Shown: positions 21,159-32,041 of the stretch, piece after piece
Position numbering within the stretch: the first letter of the stretch is position 1
Layout of the letters: each line of letters opens with the position of its first letter
Assembly (NCBI GenBank): GCA_021307315.1
Contig: JAJSPD010000026.1
Coordinates: 186,001-250,000 of the forward strand
DNA: 64,000 nt
Source of the DNA: Bisporella sp. PMI_857
Lineage: Eukaryota; Ascomycota; Leotiomycetes; Helotiales; Helotiaceae
Direction of reading: 5' to 3'
The notes under the pieces: generated by a model
Database searches by the model: none
What the model was told of the DNA's origin: nothing
The model's input: the letters and a program-made list of their open reading frames with translations, nothing else
Program-made: the position numbers and the translations under genes

Positions 21159-21928
21159 ATGCCAGATTTACACTCGCTTCCAGCTGGTTCGAGGCCAGAC
21201 AAAGCAGTTCGAAATAATGGAATAGACAGCCTAGCATTCGAGCGATACAAGCTCCGCGAACTCGCAGAAGGTTGGCCGTGCTATCGGTAGGTTCTGGTCT
21301 TCTGGATTCTTCAATGTAACCCAACCAACATTAACTCAGCGACGCATGCGAGTGGGAGAACCTGAAATCTATCTTCCACCCCACAGCATACATCTATACA
21401 ACATGGACCGGCCGAACACACTACCTAGACTTCATCAAAGGCTCGCAAGCCGGTATGGACAAAGGCGCCTTTATTATGCACCGCTGCCATGGGGTAACCA
21501 CGGATATCGCACCCGATGGCCTACGCGCCGTAACAAAAATGAAAGCCACCATCACGCAAAGATTCAATCTTCAGGGGTGCGAAGTAGACGCCGAATCGGA
21601 CTGCCGCTTCTGCTTCTTCTGGCAAAAGGAAACAGAGGGGGAATTGAAAGGGGAGTGGAGAGCTAGATTCGTGCGACATTGGTACGAGAAGGATAAATTG
21701 ATCTGTGTAGATCCGAGGAAGGTGCCGAAGTTGGATGACGATAAGCTGAGTCGTTTCCCGACGGGATATAGATATCTTGCTTACTGCCAAGAGGAGACGA
21801 TGGGGGTTAAGGTCATGTTGGATATGCCGGGACACAGGAGGGAGCCAGATACCCCTAATGGGAGGAAACATGATTTGTTGTATTGGCAATGCAAGGAATG
21901 GGTAGAGGGAAGAGCAGTGGAAATCTAG
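21159..21928 (+). CDS. SnoaL-like domain protein in the quinate cluster
   Basis: Two exons, 21159-21286 and 21340-21928 (intron GTAGGT...CTCAG), give 238 residues. The first exon starts [17 protein letters not shown] and ends in [12 protein letters not shown]; the second continues [19 protein letters not shown] and [19 protein letters not shown]. The R-D-x-x-E-W-E-x-x-x-S-I-F-H-P-x-A sequence is the start of a cone-shaped NTF2/SnoaL fold (polyketide cyclase, scytalone dehydratase class). HRCHG and WQKETEG segments follow. It is a widely conserved fungal protein of unknown substrate. It is transcribed divergently from the second dehydrogenase and toward the activator gene, so a role in quinate-related metabolism is possible but unproven. 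No signal peptide. Confidence 0.82.
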
Positions 21929-22472
21929 TCGATCTTTATGCGTGATGTGAATGAAGTTTATTTTCACAGATGCATAGGTCTTCCTCTCTAATACTATAGT
22001 CAAATCTGTCTGAAGCATTTATACCACGAAGCCAGTAATGACCTACCCCGAACAAAGCTTCCTTACAGGGCTGAACCCAACTCCATTTATGTGAGGCTGT
22101 ACATCTTCACTTGCCGCTCCTTAGATCCCCGTGATAAGTTTTGTCGATCTTAGCTAACATGAATGAGACGTAGTAATAAGTACGTGATAATACTTAAATC
22201 ATGCCCTACTTCAACAACTTATCTCCGAATGCAAAGCTAGACAGATGGACACTACAATTGACTACCTTAGGTAGTTATCATGAATACTTTGCGTCTTTCC
22301 CCCTATTCCAGTACAGACGACGCCCGGTCTGTGACTCCGTTCTGAGCCACTTGCAGAGTGTGAGGATCTATTTCTCTTCTGTGAAGTGCATTGTGAATGC
22401 GTCATGAACCAAGTCTTTTCATCGGTCCTTCTGCAAGTTCCGGAAGCCCACTTGTTGTCCAAACCATTGAGA
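21929..22472. other. intergenic between convergent genes
   Basis: 3' flanks of the SnoaL-like gene (plus) and the activator gene (minus). No gene seen. Confidence 0.4.
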
Positions 22473-24947
22473 TCACTCATCTTGGCAATCGGTAGAGGCT
22501 CGCAACACACGATTTGGTGATGTGAACTGACCTTGAAGGTCTGAGGGGAGAAGGAAGCCGAGATGTCGATAGGTTTCGTCTTGGTCTCCCGTGCTGCGAG
22601 ATATTAGTTCAAGAGCTATATTAAATTGATAGCAACAGGCTACTGACAAGTGGTCAAGATTTGACAACTCTAAGAAGTGGTCATCTACTGTCGCCATACA
22701 CTGCAAAACTGGATCCAGCGTAGATCCTCCAATACCAGTTGGCGCTGGGTTCAGAACTGAGAAGCTCGTCTTCGGATTTCTCACCCTAGCCTTCCCATCT
22801 TGGCCTGTTTGAGGCATCCCGCTCGCCTGGCTCGATTGCGCAAGATGGAACAAATTCCTAGCCGCAGAATAATTATCTGGATGCTTAGTAAGACAAGCTG
22901 GACTGATTTCCACATTTTCTTGAACTGACATTCCGTCGCACAATGACTCCACCGTGGCCATAGGAGAGAGTGTATCATTTTGGACAACCCAAGGTCCCGG
23001 ACTGAATGAAGTTCTAGCATCGATGGAATGCAAGCCACTTGCGCGTAGCCAATTCAGGCTGTCCGCTATTATCGCGTCCTCGCCAGAATGCGTTGTCAAA
23101 GAATTGATGCTAGGGTCAAATTCAGCACTACCAGAGCTTGCAACAAAGTTCCCACCTTCCCTCGACTCTATCACAGTGCCAATATCTGGCGACTTCCGAA
23201 TAGCTTCAAAATGGGTATCGGGATTACGTTGCACCACTCTAGCTGGGATGCCTTCGCGAAAGGTGTCCACTCTGGTGGGTGCATCATCGATACCAGAAGA
23301 TCCTGCTTGTAACAACGTTTGCGTCCATTGATGCTTGGAAGAACCAACATTGTCAAGGCCCAGGATGCTAATAAGGCAAAATGCAGGTGGGAAAACACTC
23401 GATCTATAAGCAGAGTGACTGTTGTGTACTCCAAGAATTTGATGAAGTGCATTAACGTCCTCTAGGAGCTTTCCAGTACTGACACTAGGCCCTCGCTCGG
23501 AAATCCCCTTGCAGATCAAGAACGTAATATCGAGGTTGAGCTGATGAGGAGGAATTGGTGCTGTCCGGGATATGCTATCCGAGCTGGTTTTTAACGAACA
23601 GTAATCTGGGAGCGAATCCTTCCAGTCATTGAACATAGTTTGGGCATCTTCGAGCCTTTTCTCTTGGGACCTTCCTGTGGCCTGGTCATGAGCCAGGTCG
23701 TTCAAAACACAAGCTAATCGAACAAGGTGGTTAAACATGCTGAGTATGCGACTCGATCTAGGGCGTTCTCCTAACTCTAGATATCCCCATTCTTCTAGTC
23801 CATTCTCGTCTAAAAAGCCGATACTGAGTGCATCTTCTCTCGTGAGGCGTGGGCCCCTTCTAAGGCAGGCGGAAATAAGCGTGTCAAGGTAAAAGCAACC
23901 CAAAAACACATTCTTGGGTCTTCCAACAGAGGTGCCGTGGACGCAACTGGACGAGGTGTTGATGCTAATGTCAATTGCAATGTTGATGGCTTGGCTAACA
24001 AGTAACCATGAAGCTCTGAACTGACCCATGGCCAGTTTCACGAGTGACAACACGAGTAGCGCTTGCACATGCCCGATACTGAGGTCAGAGCCCTCAGATG
24101 GTATTAGGCTTCTGGCCTTGTCGTAATAAGATTCAGCCTCGGGAGATTGTTGCAAATATCCCATTCCTCTGCTCTCGCGAGGTGGCGATGATCGCTGGCA
24201 TTCTGCGTAGGCTAGGACAGCCCATATTGCTGCGTGCTCCCCTATTCCGAGAGAAGATGCCGAAAGCTCAAGGGTCCGGTAATAAGCAGCTAGCATTTCA
24301 TCTTTCCCAATGATGGGCAGCCAGCAGTGTGTATAAGTGAAATAGATATTGAAAAGATCTTCCGCAACCTCACGCGGAGGTAACTGGAGTGAAAACTTGA
24401 TTGGAGCGGCCACGTATCCTCCGTAACTGACGGAGTGCGGCTCCAGTCGGGGTCTTTTGCCTTCTTGTCCTTTGTTGTCTCCAGAATCCAGCAGAGGCAG
24501 CAGGTGTTCAAGGCTTTTACAAAGCTTGCTGGCTCTCCAAATCTCATGCAGGTTATCTCCATTCTCAGATTCGTCTACATTCCATTGCCGGATAAGATCT
24601 GTTTTCGCAGCTTCATCTTGCAACGCACCTTCAAACAATTCGGTCACACTTTCAAGGCTGCCAGCGTCGGGTAACAGCAGGCCAAGCAACTTTTCTAGAC
24701 CTCGAACGTAGCCTTCCGGTAGACCACGCTTCTTCACTGCATCACCATAGAAGCATTGCCTCCCTAGAGATACACAAGTAGAGCATATTGGGCGCAGACC
24801 GTCACACTTGAGCTTCTTCTTCCGGCACTGATCGCATGCTTGAGATACCCTCTTTCGAACCCAATCGCTGCCATATTTCCTTTTCGAGCCACTGTTGCAG
24901 CCGTTGCTATTGTTGGACACTTCGGTAGTCGTCATTTGTTTGGGCAT
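22473..24947 (-). CDS. qutA: Zn2Cys6 quinate-pathway activator
   Basis: Nuclear transcription activator of the quinate genes (qutA/qa-1F type). The open frame codes for 824 residues. The binuclear zinc cluster is near the N-terminus: ACDQCRKKKLKCDG, then PICSTCVSLGRQC, with all six Cys. It is followed by KKRGLPEGYVRGLEKLLGLL, the linker/dimerisation element characteristic of the QA-1F/QutA group (K-K-R-G-x-x-x-G-Y-x-R-x-L-E). The middle contains a fungal-specific transcription factor domain (LFNIYFTYTHCWLPIIGKDE, then VLSLVKLAMGQFRASWLLVSQ). The C-terminal 200 residues are Ser-rich and presumably activating. It is divergent from the repressor gene with 818 bases between starts, the usual paired arrangement. 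A C-terminal intron cannot be excluded. Confidence 0.88.
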   Translation of the reverse strand: MPKQMTTTEVSNNSNGCNSGSKRKYGSDWVRKRVSQACDQCRKKKLKCDGLRPICSTCVSLGRQCFYGDAVKKRGLPEGYVRGLEKLLGLLLPDAGSLESVTELFEGALQDEAAKTDLIRQWNVDESENGDNLHEIWRASKLCKSLEHLLPLLDSGDNKGQEGKRPRLEPHSVSYGGYVAAPIKFSLQLPPREVAEDLFNIYFTYTHCWLPIIGKDEMLAAYYRTLELSASSLGIGEHAAIWAVLAYAECQRSSPPRESRGMGYLQQSPEAESYYDKARSLIPSEGSDLSIGHVQALLVLSLVKLAMGQFRASWLLVSQAINIAIDISINTSSSCVHGTSVGRPKNVFLGCFYLDTLISACLRRGPRLTREDALSIGFLDENGLEEWGYLELGERPRSSRILSMFNHLVRLACVLNDLAHDQATGRSQEKRLEDAQTMFNDWKDSLPDYCSLKTSSDSISRTAPIPPHQLNLDITFLICKGISERGPSVSTGKLLEDVNALHQILGVHNSHSAYRSSVFPPAFCLISILGLDNVGSSKHQWTQTLLQAGSSGIDDAPTRVDTFREGIPARVVQRNPDTHFEAIRKSPDIGTVIESREGGNFVASSGSAEFDPSINSLTTHSGEDAIIADSLNWLRASGLHSIDARTSFSPGPWVVQNDTLSPMATVESLCDGMSVQENVEISPACLTKHPDNYSAARNLFHLAQSSQASGMPQTGQDGKARVRNPKTSFSVLNPAPTGIGGSTLDPVLQCMATVDDHFLELSNLDHLSVACCYQFNIALELISRSTGDQDETYRHLGFLLPSDLQGQFTSPNRVLRASTDCQDE

Positions 24948-25765
24948 GTCGGGAGAGGTATATCATCGCTCGAATATTTGCGTTTTCATAGCATCTGACA
25001 ACACCAAATGCCCAGCAAATCTGGTGGTAGACTTTTCACGCTGATTACCTTGTGCGATTTCTCAGATACTAGCATGAGATAATACTCCAAGCCTACACAC
25101 CCCCAAGTCCACACGCTCCCGGTACCAATATTGCAGTTTGCTAAGCCCAGGAAGAGCCCATTTGACCCGATGATTCGTGCCTTCTCCTCTACCACACGGT
25201 CAGACTCACACACACCATTCCTGGCAAGCAAAAACACTCACGTGGGCTTAAAATCGTCTTGATTATGAATTTAATCTTAGTGATATGCGCTAGGGCTGAA
25301 ATACAAACTTGTTGTCCAACTTGTCGTTCCTGTATAGAGCGGCATATGCCCGTCCTTTGAGTTCCCGAGCTTACATAACAAGTATATCGCTGCTTTTAGC
25401 TGCACTTTTAGTTTTTCAGAAGATGGAATACAACTTTTAAAAGCAGCAATGAAATTTATCCTTCTTCTTTCAAGCGTGGTGCAGCCTCGGAAAAGGATAT
25501 AGCCAGTCCGCTAGCCGGGTTCTGGGTTCCTTTGCCGACCCACAACGGATATCTCCAGTGACGACTGGATGCCGATTCTCGATTATGCTTATCTCATTGT
25601 ATTCAATGCATTTAGACATACTTCGGCCAGGCTACAATTCAGCACAAGCAAAGCTGTACGATCGTTGAGCACGCTCTTTGGGGTCGGAGGGTAATCCTCC
25701 CTCACCCCTCGCGACAGAGACGAGTGTGCCAATAGCGCAGGGGATATTCAGGCAGACAGAATTAT
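24948..25765. promoter_or_regulatory. divergent activator/repressor promoter
   Basis: The shared upstream region of the qutA- and qutR-type genes. In Neurospora and Aspergillus the matching region carries activator sites that mediate autoregulation. I could not find a full palindromic QA-1F operator by eye. No gene seen. Confidence 0.4.
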
Positions 25766-28383
25766 ATGGAGGCCAGAAATCCTTATAGAAATCCCACATC
25801 AGGGATGACACCGATCAGAACGCTCTCCGTATCGAATACGGGATGGCCGAGTTTGCCAGAGCGGAGACAGACTCTGAAAACATATTCGGTAGAAACATCC
25901 AGAGTCTTTGCCCCAAATGCCTCAATCGCTCTCGTCGGAATTCGAGGGTGTGGCAAGACATCTCTAGGATACATTGCTGCAAGGGCTCTCGGGTGGCGTC
26001 TCATCGAGGCGGATGATGAATTTGAGAGGATGACTGGGCTTTCACGTGCACAATTTCTGAAGAACACGGAGCACAATGTAGAAGAATACCGGAAGCAAGA
26101 GAGGCAGGTAATGGAGTCTATCCTGTCTGAGAATGAAAGAGATGCTGTTATTGTTTGCGGTATTGGAAGTATTGAATCTCACGGCCAGATGCTCCTCAGA
26201 AAGTATGCTCTTAACCATCCGGTTATCCACATTGTCCGGGAGACGGAATATGTCAGGGAGTGGCTTCGAATCCCCAAAGAAAATAATCTTGTGCAGCGCC
26301 TGGAACAGAGTGATCGCAAGCACCGCGTCTGCTCCAACTTCGAGTTCTACAACCTGTTCGATGGTGGCTCTGGACCTAGCATACTTCACAGGAGCATCTC
26401 TCGAGATGAAGTGCCAGGCCCTGGCCAACGTTCCCCACCATACGCTGGGACCCTACAGCGGACCCAGCAAGACTTCATCAGATTTATCAATTTGGTAATG
26501 GGCTTTCCAGATCCTGCGCGTCAGGTACTTGGCTCCAAGATCTCAGCTGCAGCAGCTTCACCCGTCGACCGCATATATACCTATGCGCTATCCGTGGAAT
26601 TCTCCCAGATAGACAGTTTAAATTTAGATATCACAGAACTTGAATGCGGTGCTGATGCGGTCGAGCTTGAAATCGATGCATCCGACGTTCTAGGTCAGTC
26701 CGTCGCCGCCGATTCGACGTGGATCACAAAGCTCAGCAAACAGTTTGCAATTCTGCGGCGCGAAATTGCCGCACCAATCATCTATCATGTCAATAGGAAC
26801 TCTTTTCTTAAAATACCAGAGGAGTGCCAGGGGTGGCGAGACGAGGTTTATCTAGAATTGCTTCATCTAGGCCTTCGGATGGGTGCCGAGTTTGTTACCG
26901 TGGATATTGATTTCGAGTCTACACGAGAGATCCTCCGTGTGAAAGGTTCAACGGAGATTATAGGAGATTATTTGGACATCAATCCGAGCCAGCAAAGCTG
27001 GGATGACCCAGGAAGATTTGGAAAGTACAAGAAAGCAACCCAACTTCGCTGCGATATCGTACGCATGAGCCAATTTGCATCTTCTGACGAGGATAACATT
27101 GCCATACGACGGTTTAATCAGAAATTAACCTCCCTGCAAGGGGTCCGGCCTCCGTTGATTGCGTACAATGTGGGCCGACTGGGGCGAGCTTCAATGTGTT
27201 CCAACACCATCCTTACGACTGTAACACACCCTTCGCTCCGAGCGCTTCATGGCCACAGACACCATCATGCCCTTCTTTCGATGCAAGAGGCATCAAAAAT
27301 GACCTATGATTTAGGTCTACTTGACCCACTACACTTTTGTATCTTCGGAGCAAGCATACAGTACAGCCTTTCTCCAGCAATGCACAATGCGGGCTACCAA
27401 GCCTCCGGGCTACCTCATCAATACAAAATCCGACAGTCGCCCAGCATGCGGGATCTTGATACTCTACTAAATGACCCATCCTTTGGGGGGGAGCGGTCAG
27501 TCTTCCCTTCAAAATCGATGTTCTCGAGCAGTTAAACTCCATGAGTACCGAAGCACAGGCTATTGGGGCTGTGAATACAATTATCCCCATCAAGTCTCCG
27601 ATAGACGACATTAGCAGGATCCCAAAGAGTCAATCTAATCATATCATTGGTTGGCATGGCGACAACACTGACTGGATTGGCATCACAACTTGTGTTCGAC
27701 GACATCTGTCCCCGGCAAATATAATTCGACCTTGGACATCGAGTTTAGTACTTGGGGCTGGCGGGATGGCACGAGCTGCGATCTATGCGTTGATCCGACT
27801 TGACGTCTCCAACATATTTGTATGCAATAGGACTATCTCAAAGGCAGAGAAGCTTGCCGCTCATTTCAACGAGGTGGCAGCAAGCTTTAGGAATACCGCA
27901 CGTCGGCCCAGCGCTAGGAATGTCAAACATCAAATCATGGTAATAAAGTCTATGGGTGACCCATGGCCTGTGGAATACGAGCAGCCTACAATTATAGTCT
28001 CCTGCGTTCCTGCTCACAGTATGGGTAGCTCACCAGCGGCGAATATAACATTACCTACTACATGGCTGCAGAGTGCCAATGGAGGCGTCATGATCGAGGC
28101 GAGTTTTACAATTTCCTTTACTCAGAGTTTCTTATTAATATTTGTTACGCAGCTTGCATATAAGCCACTCATCACACCATTGATTGCACAGATAGAGGAA
28201 TTGAGAGAGATTGGGCGACCGTGGGTTCCGGTCAATGGTCTTGAAGTTCTACCGGAGCAAGGTATCGCTCAGTTTCAACTGCTCACTGGCAGAACCGCTC
28301 CGCGGCACTGCATGAGAGCTGAGGTTCTTCGGAAGTATAGAGGTGAAGAGGACCAATGTGTAAAAAGGCATGCCCAGAGGTGA
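25766..28383 (+). CDS. qutR: AROM-derived quinate repressor, one frameshift
   Basis: Repressor of the quinate genes (qutR/qa-1S), a homologue of the last three AROM domains that binds the activator. Domain 1 (about residues 50-230) is shikimate-kinase-like with the P-loop GIRGCGKTSLGYIAARALGW. Domain 2 (about 270-490) is type I dehydroquinase-like but degenerate: the His region reads GDYLDINPSQQSW and the Schiff-base Lys of DIVK is Arg (DIVRMSQFA). Domain 3 is shikimate-dehydrogenase-like (FCIFGASIQYSLSPAMHNAG, GDNTDWIGI, LVLGAGGMARAAIYALI). Frame breaks at a run of seven G (27485-27491): the conserved VSLPFKIDVLEQL continues in the frame one lower, so one base appears missing. A probable GC-AG intron (28099-28152, donor GCGAGT) joins GGVMIE to LAYKPLITPL; read through it would insert 18 residues. 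Start codon at 25766 fits the family. Confidence 0.85.
28099..28152 (+). other. GC-AG intron in the repressor gene
   Basis: Between GGVMIE and LAYKPLITPL, a 54-nt insert begins GCGAGT and ends ACGCAG. Removing it restores the dehydrogenase-family I-E-x-A-Y-K-P motif exactly. No GT donor gives this junction. The length is a multiple of three and has no stop, so retention would leave an 18-residue insertion. Confidence 0.6.
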
Positions 28384-29791
28384 AAACAGATCAGGACCCG
28401 GAACCAAAGATTGTTCTGGTGTGCAGGCAAGAGCCCTTCACCCCGCCGCCCACTGCCTCCTACACACCTCTGAGCGGCTAAATGCAAGTGTAAGACCGCC
28501 TAATGCGCTCTCACCATCAGCTCACCACTTGCAAAACTTTGTATGACATTGTGTAAAGGCAGCAATTCAAAAACGTTTCTTCCACAATCCATGGCAGGTT
28601 TAACACAGAGAAGAACTACAACAATGCGTATACTAAAACCGAAATTCTAATAGATGCCGAAGAGGTATCCTTCTGTCTAGCATTACCTTTCTCTCTCCCT
28701 TCGTCTCGTAAGTGATCAGCAAGTAAGCAACGCCTTTGCCTTTATATGGATAGAAGAAGTAGTCCTGTTACATGGACATTATAAGCCTCTTTCAAATCCT
28801 CAGGTGCTTCAATAGGAGATTGACCACTGCGTCACGCAGCCCAACAGACCTCGCGACCATTGCGCTTCGGATTAGAGTTCTGGGCCTTCGCTACGCATAT
28901 CACGTTAGAATACATGACCAGAATCCTTATGGATAAACGACTAGTCAAGTTATTTCTTTAGCATTAATGCGTTAGGTTCTGGGCTCTATATAAACACCCA
29001 GGCCTTCTCTTTGTACTCGGTTTACAAGCTCATGATCGATCAAATCGGTCCTATCACAAATCAATCTGTTACTCTGTAAGACTAACAGTCTGATGCCTCG
29101 TCGCTTCCTTTGAGTATTTATATTGTTACGTAACGATTCAACCACCTCGCTAAACAAGATGGGCATGAAACACAAAATCACCAAGGTTTTTTTTCTAATT
29201 CAGCTAATATATTTAAAAATCCGCCCTTGCCTCCTCTCCGGCCCATGCGCGCCTAAACAAACACCCTTATCTTCTCTTTCTCCACAGGTCTGAGATTCCA
29301 CTACGGTTTCTCAGCCGCAATCTCAGCCGCGCTATCCAAATCGTCCTTAAATCCAAATTTCTTCAACCTCTGCTGACTTGTAGCCTTCACAATAACACGT
29401 TTAATCCCTTCACAGCATCTCCCTCGCTCCTAGGCAGTGCCTCAGCAAGCCTCTTCATTGCTGATTAGGATAATTAGCCGTAGGTTAGGTGTTTTTTCAC
29501 GTTCTAGACTTTTATTATTGTCCGCGTCTTGAAATATGGTAATAAGGCTCCAAGCCCGCCGAAGCACAATAGTTCTAAGCTATAAAGCCCCCGCAGCCTG
29601 CTTCCTCAGGTTAGGATTATGCTATCCCTAACCCATGCAAGTAGCTTTCTAGATTTCCTCTAAATTACCTAAGTACAAAGTCCCTAGCAGAAAGATCCTG
29701 CATCGCCTCGCCTTTCATTATGCCGTGAACATCTAATTAGCCCTTGGTTAGTAATAAGACCATTAAAATGGGCAAACATGGACTCTGGAAG
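28384..29791. other. long spacer with a possible coding relic
   Basis: No intact gene. On the minus strand at about 29326-29460, two short frames join with one shift: MKRLAEALPRSEGDAVKG and then VKATSQQRLKKFGFKDDLDS. They look coding but I do not recognise the family. A T-rich tract lies at about 29187. Confidence 0.3.
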
Positions 29792-32041
29792 TTACACAAT
29801 TGAAAAACTGGGTTTAAGAAGGTGCGAATACTTACAAGCTTCTCCAACAAGTTGAAACTCCTCTACCTCCTTGTCCTTGCGGAGGATAAAGGGGACCCTG
29901 CCACCAAATAGAACACATACCTGATCTCCTTGCTGAAGTGAAGGAGGACCTCTACCTATATACCCTTGCTGAGTAATAAAGAATCTGCAATCATAACGCA
30001 TGTACGAGGTCGCTTGGTCCACGCGAGCTCTCCCTCCAAAATTATTAGCAGATTCAGAAGTCCCGTAATTAAAGCGCGGATCACCAAGAGGCACTGCTTC
30101 GGGATCCTCTCGCAGTGCAGTGACACCTATATATTTCCAAAACATGTCATGAAATGTCCCATCAGAGAAGTCTTCCTCCTTTCCCGAAACGTCCCTGCCA
30201 AGAATCTGTGTCCCACGAAAGGCCTTGAGTCGCGCTTCCTCGTCCCCCCCGTATGGATTGGTAGAATCAACTAGTGTGCAATACAACTGCCAATCTAGCT
30301 CAGCAATCTTATAGATCTCTTTATCCGATGGATTCTCATTCTCCCGGTAATGAGGAGAAACGTGATCAACTCTATCAACAAGACCACCTCGGGCCACGAG
30401 ACGAAAGTCGTCCTCGGAAAAGGTGCAGAGGGGTTCAGTCGTACCTGCTGCTTGGTAAAAGGCGGGCTTTGGCCCACTTAATAGCAAGTAGAGAATTCCT
30501 GGCTGGAAAGTTTTTGGGTGTGGGATCGTCCAATCTGGTATCCATGATGGCCAGGGCAATAGTTGGCGTTCTATTAAATCTATTGAATTGGCGTCTTTAA
30601 ACAACCGTAACAGATCTGGTAATTTGGCTTTCCGCAACATATCCTGCATCGCAATTCGAAGATGAGGTACCTGCAATTGATTCTGCAATTCTTGTAGAGC
30701 ATCGGCTTGGGTCTTTTGAGAATTTTCCTTGTCTCCAGGTGGATCCAGTCCAGCCATTGATGAGTCGTCGCCATTTAGATTCGATTCAGGAGACTCTTTC
30801 AAGCCGGACTTGTCAGCCGTGGACAAATCCTCAAGTTGCACATGGCCCTCAAGACTATTTAAAATTGCATTGGCCATATGAGGAACTCTTTCCAGTTGTT
30901 GTAGCATGTGCAATACCTTCAAATGTGCGAGCTGCACAGCTTTTCTATGACTACTCGGACGTAGGCTAGATCCTAAATTGTGACCCTTGCAAGCCGTAAG
31001 AATATCAAGGTTGCATTCCGTTTGGATCGCGTGCAGTACAACATCTCGGAATACAGTCATTGTCCCGTTATTATAGTTTGGCGGGAGTGGGCGGCCTTTG
31101 AGGTCAACCATGCTTAGAATCCCATAAACGTGATCTACGCTTAGAGTTGCGAAGCGTTGTCGGCTCAATAAAAGGCCATCCAAAAGGCTAATCTTTTTTG
31201 ATACGACCTGAATGTGAAATTTAGCTAGCTCTCTAGCCCAGCCTGAGTAATACATCGCTTTCTGTGCGGCTAGTCCCATTCTAAAATTTGGCCAAGCAAC
31301 CAGAAAAGAATGGATAGGCGTCCATGGGAGTCTTTTAGTGCCACAATGAAGTAAAGCTTGTGAAGACTGCAGAACCTCTTGGAGGATCCATACGCGTGTC
31401 CAATATTGTCTTCTAAACAGATGGGTGACTGCCATCCAATTTTGATCAAAAGAGCCATCGAAAGACGCTTTCATAATTTCTCTGAGCTTTGCGCGTTTTT
31501 CTTCCTCGTTGTCTTCTTCTATAAAGTTTTTAATCAAAGACAGGGTTTCCATGGCCAAGTCACTCCCGTCAGCTTCTTTTCCTAGCCACATATAGACGGC
31601 GCCATTCAGCTTATAGATTTGCTCCATCAGATTAACCTGTTGATTTCGCTCCTCGATATTATTTTGATCAATGCAAATTGCATCAACCCACAGTAATATC
31701 GGCTCCTCTCGCAGGCGTAATTGCTTTAACGCAGCGAATAGATTCGGCCTGATAACTATTGGCTTCCCTTCAACATATATAGTCTTTGGTGGATTAGGAT
31801 CACCCCAGACATACGAAAGGGGATGATAATCCAGCAATTCACCAGCATAATCGACCTTCCGGCCAACTTTACCGGGAATTAGTGTACAATGGATGTTAGA
31901 ACTTGGATCATCACTAGGCCTGACGTACAGGAGCCGGAATGCGCCATCTTCCAAGTCAAGAGGCGCATACGTGTATTCGAGAAAGGGTTGAACCGAATTT
32001 GAGCTGCCCTCTATTTCCATAGGTTCAGAAGTTTGCGACAT
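29792..32041 (-). CDS. HET-domain (heterokaryon incompatibility-like) protein
   Basis: Single exon, 749 residues. The HET domain occupies about residues 65-235: HPLSYVWGDPNPPKTIYVEG (block 1), LLWVDAICIDQNNIEERNQQ (block 2) with VYMWLGKE, and RRQYWTRVWILQEVLQSSQ (block 3). These are the three diagnostic motifs. The C-terminal 500 residues match no family I recognise apart from the common W-x-P-S-W-x-P-D-W-T segment (WPSWIPDWTIPHPKTF) and a late GDQVCVLFGGRVPFILRK segment, both widespread in this class. HET proteins can trigger cell death on non-self recognition; which partner this one has is unknown. It flanks the quinate cluster. Confidence 0.9.
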   Translation of the reverse strand: MSQTSEPMEIEGSSNSVQPFLEYTYAPLDLEDGAFRLLYVRPSDDPSSNIHCTLIPGKVGRKVDYAGELLDYHPLSYVWGDPNPPKTIYVEGKPIVIRPNLFAALKQLRLREEPILLWVDAICIDQNNIEERNQQVNLMEQIYKLNGAVYMWLGKEADGSDLAMETLSLIKNFIEEDNEEEKRAKLREIMKASFDGSFDQNWMAVTHLFRRQYWTRVWILQEVLQSSQALLHCGTKRLPWTPIHSFLVAWPNFRMGLAAQKAMYYSGWARELAKFHIQVVSKKISLLDGLLLSRQRFATLSVDHVYGILSMVDLKGRPLPPNYNNGTMTVFRDVVLHAIQTECNLDILTACKGHNLGSSLRPSSHRKAVQLAHLKVLHMLQQLERVPHMANAILNSLEGHVQLEDLSTADKSGLKESPESNLNGDDSSMAGLDPPGDKENSQKTQADALQELQNQLQVPHLRIAMQDMLRKAKLPDLLRLFKDANSIDLIERQLLPWPSWIPDWTIPHPKTFQPGILYLLLSGPKPAFYQAAGTTEPLCTFSEDDFRLVARGGLVDRVDHVSPHYRENENPSDKEIYKIAELDWQLYCTLVDSTNPYGGDEEARLKAFRGTQILGRDVSGKEEDFSDGTFHDMFWKYIGVTALREDPEAVPLGDPRFNYGTSESANNFGGRARVDQATSYMRYDCRFFITQQGYIGRGPPSLQQGDQVCVLFGGRVPFILRKDKEVEEFQLVGEACKYSHLLKPSFSIV

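Noticed and set aside
24948..25765. A QA-1F-type palindromic operator in the divergent promoter
   Set aside because: Looked for GGRTAA...TTAYCC by eye and found no complete match; a motif scan would be decisive.
28972..29184. Minus-strand open frame of 70 codons with a VNRVQREGLGVYI segment
   Set aside because: A faint resemblance to a phosphodiesterase C-terminus, but too short and without supporting motifs.
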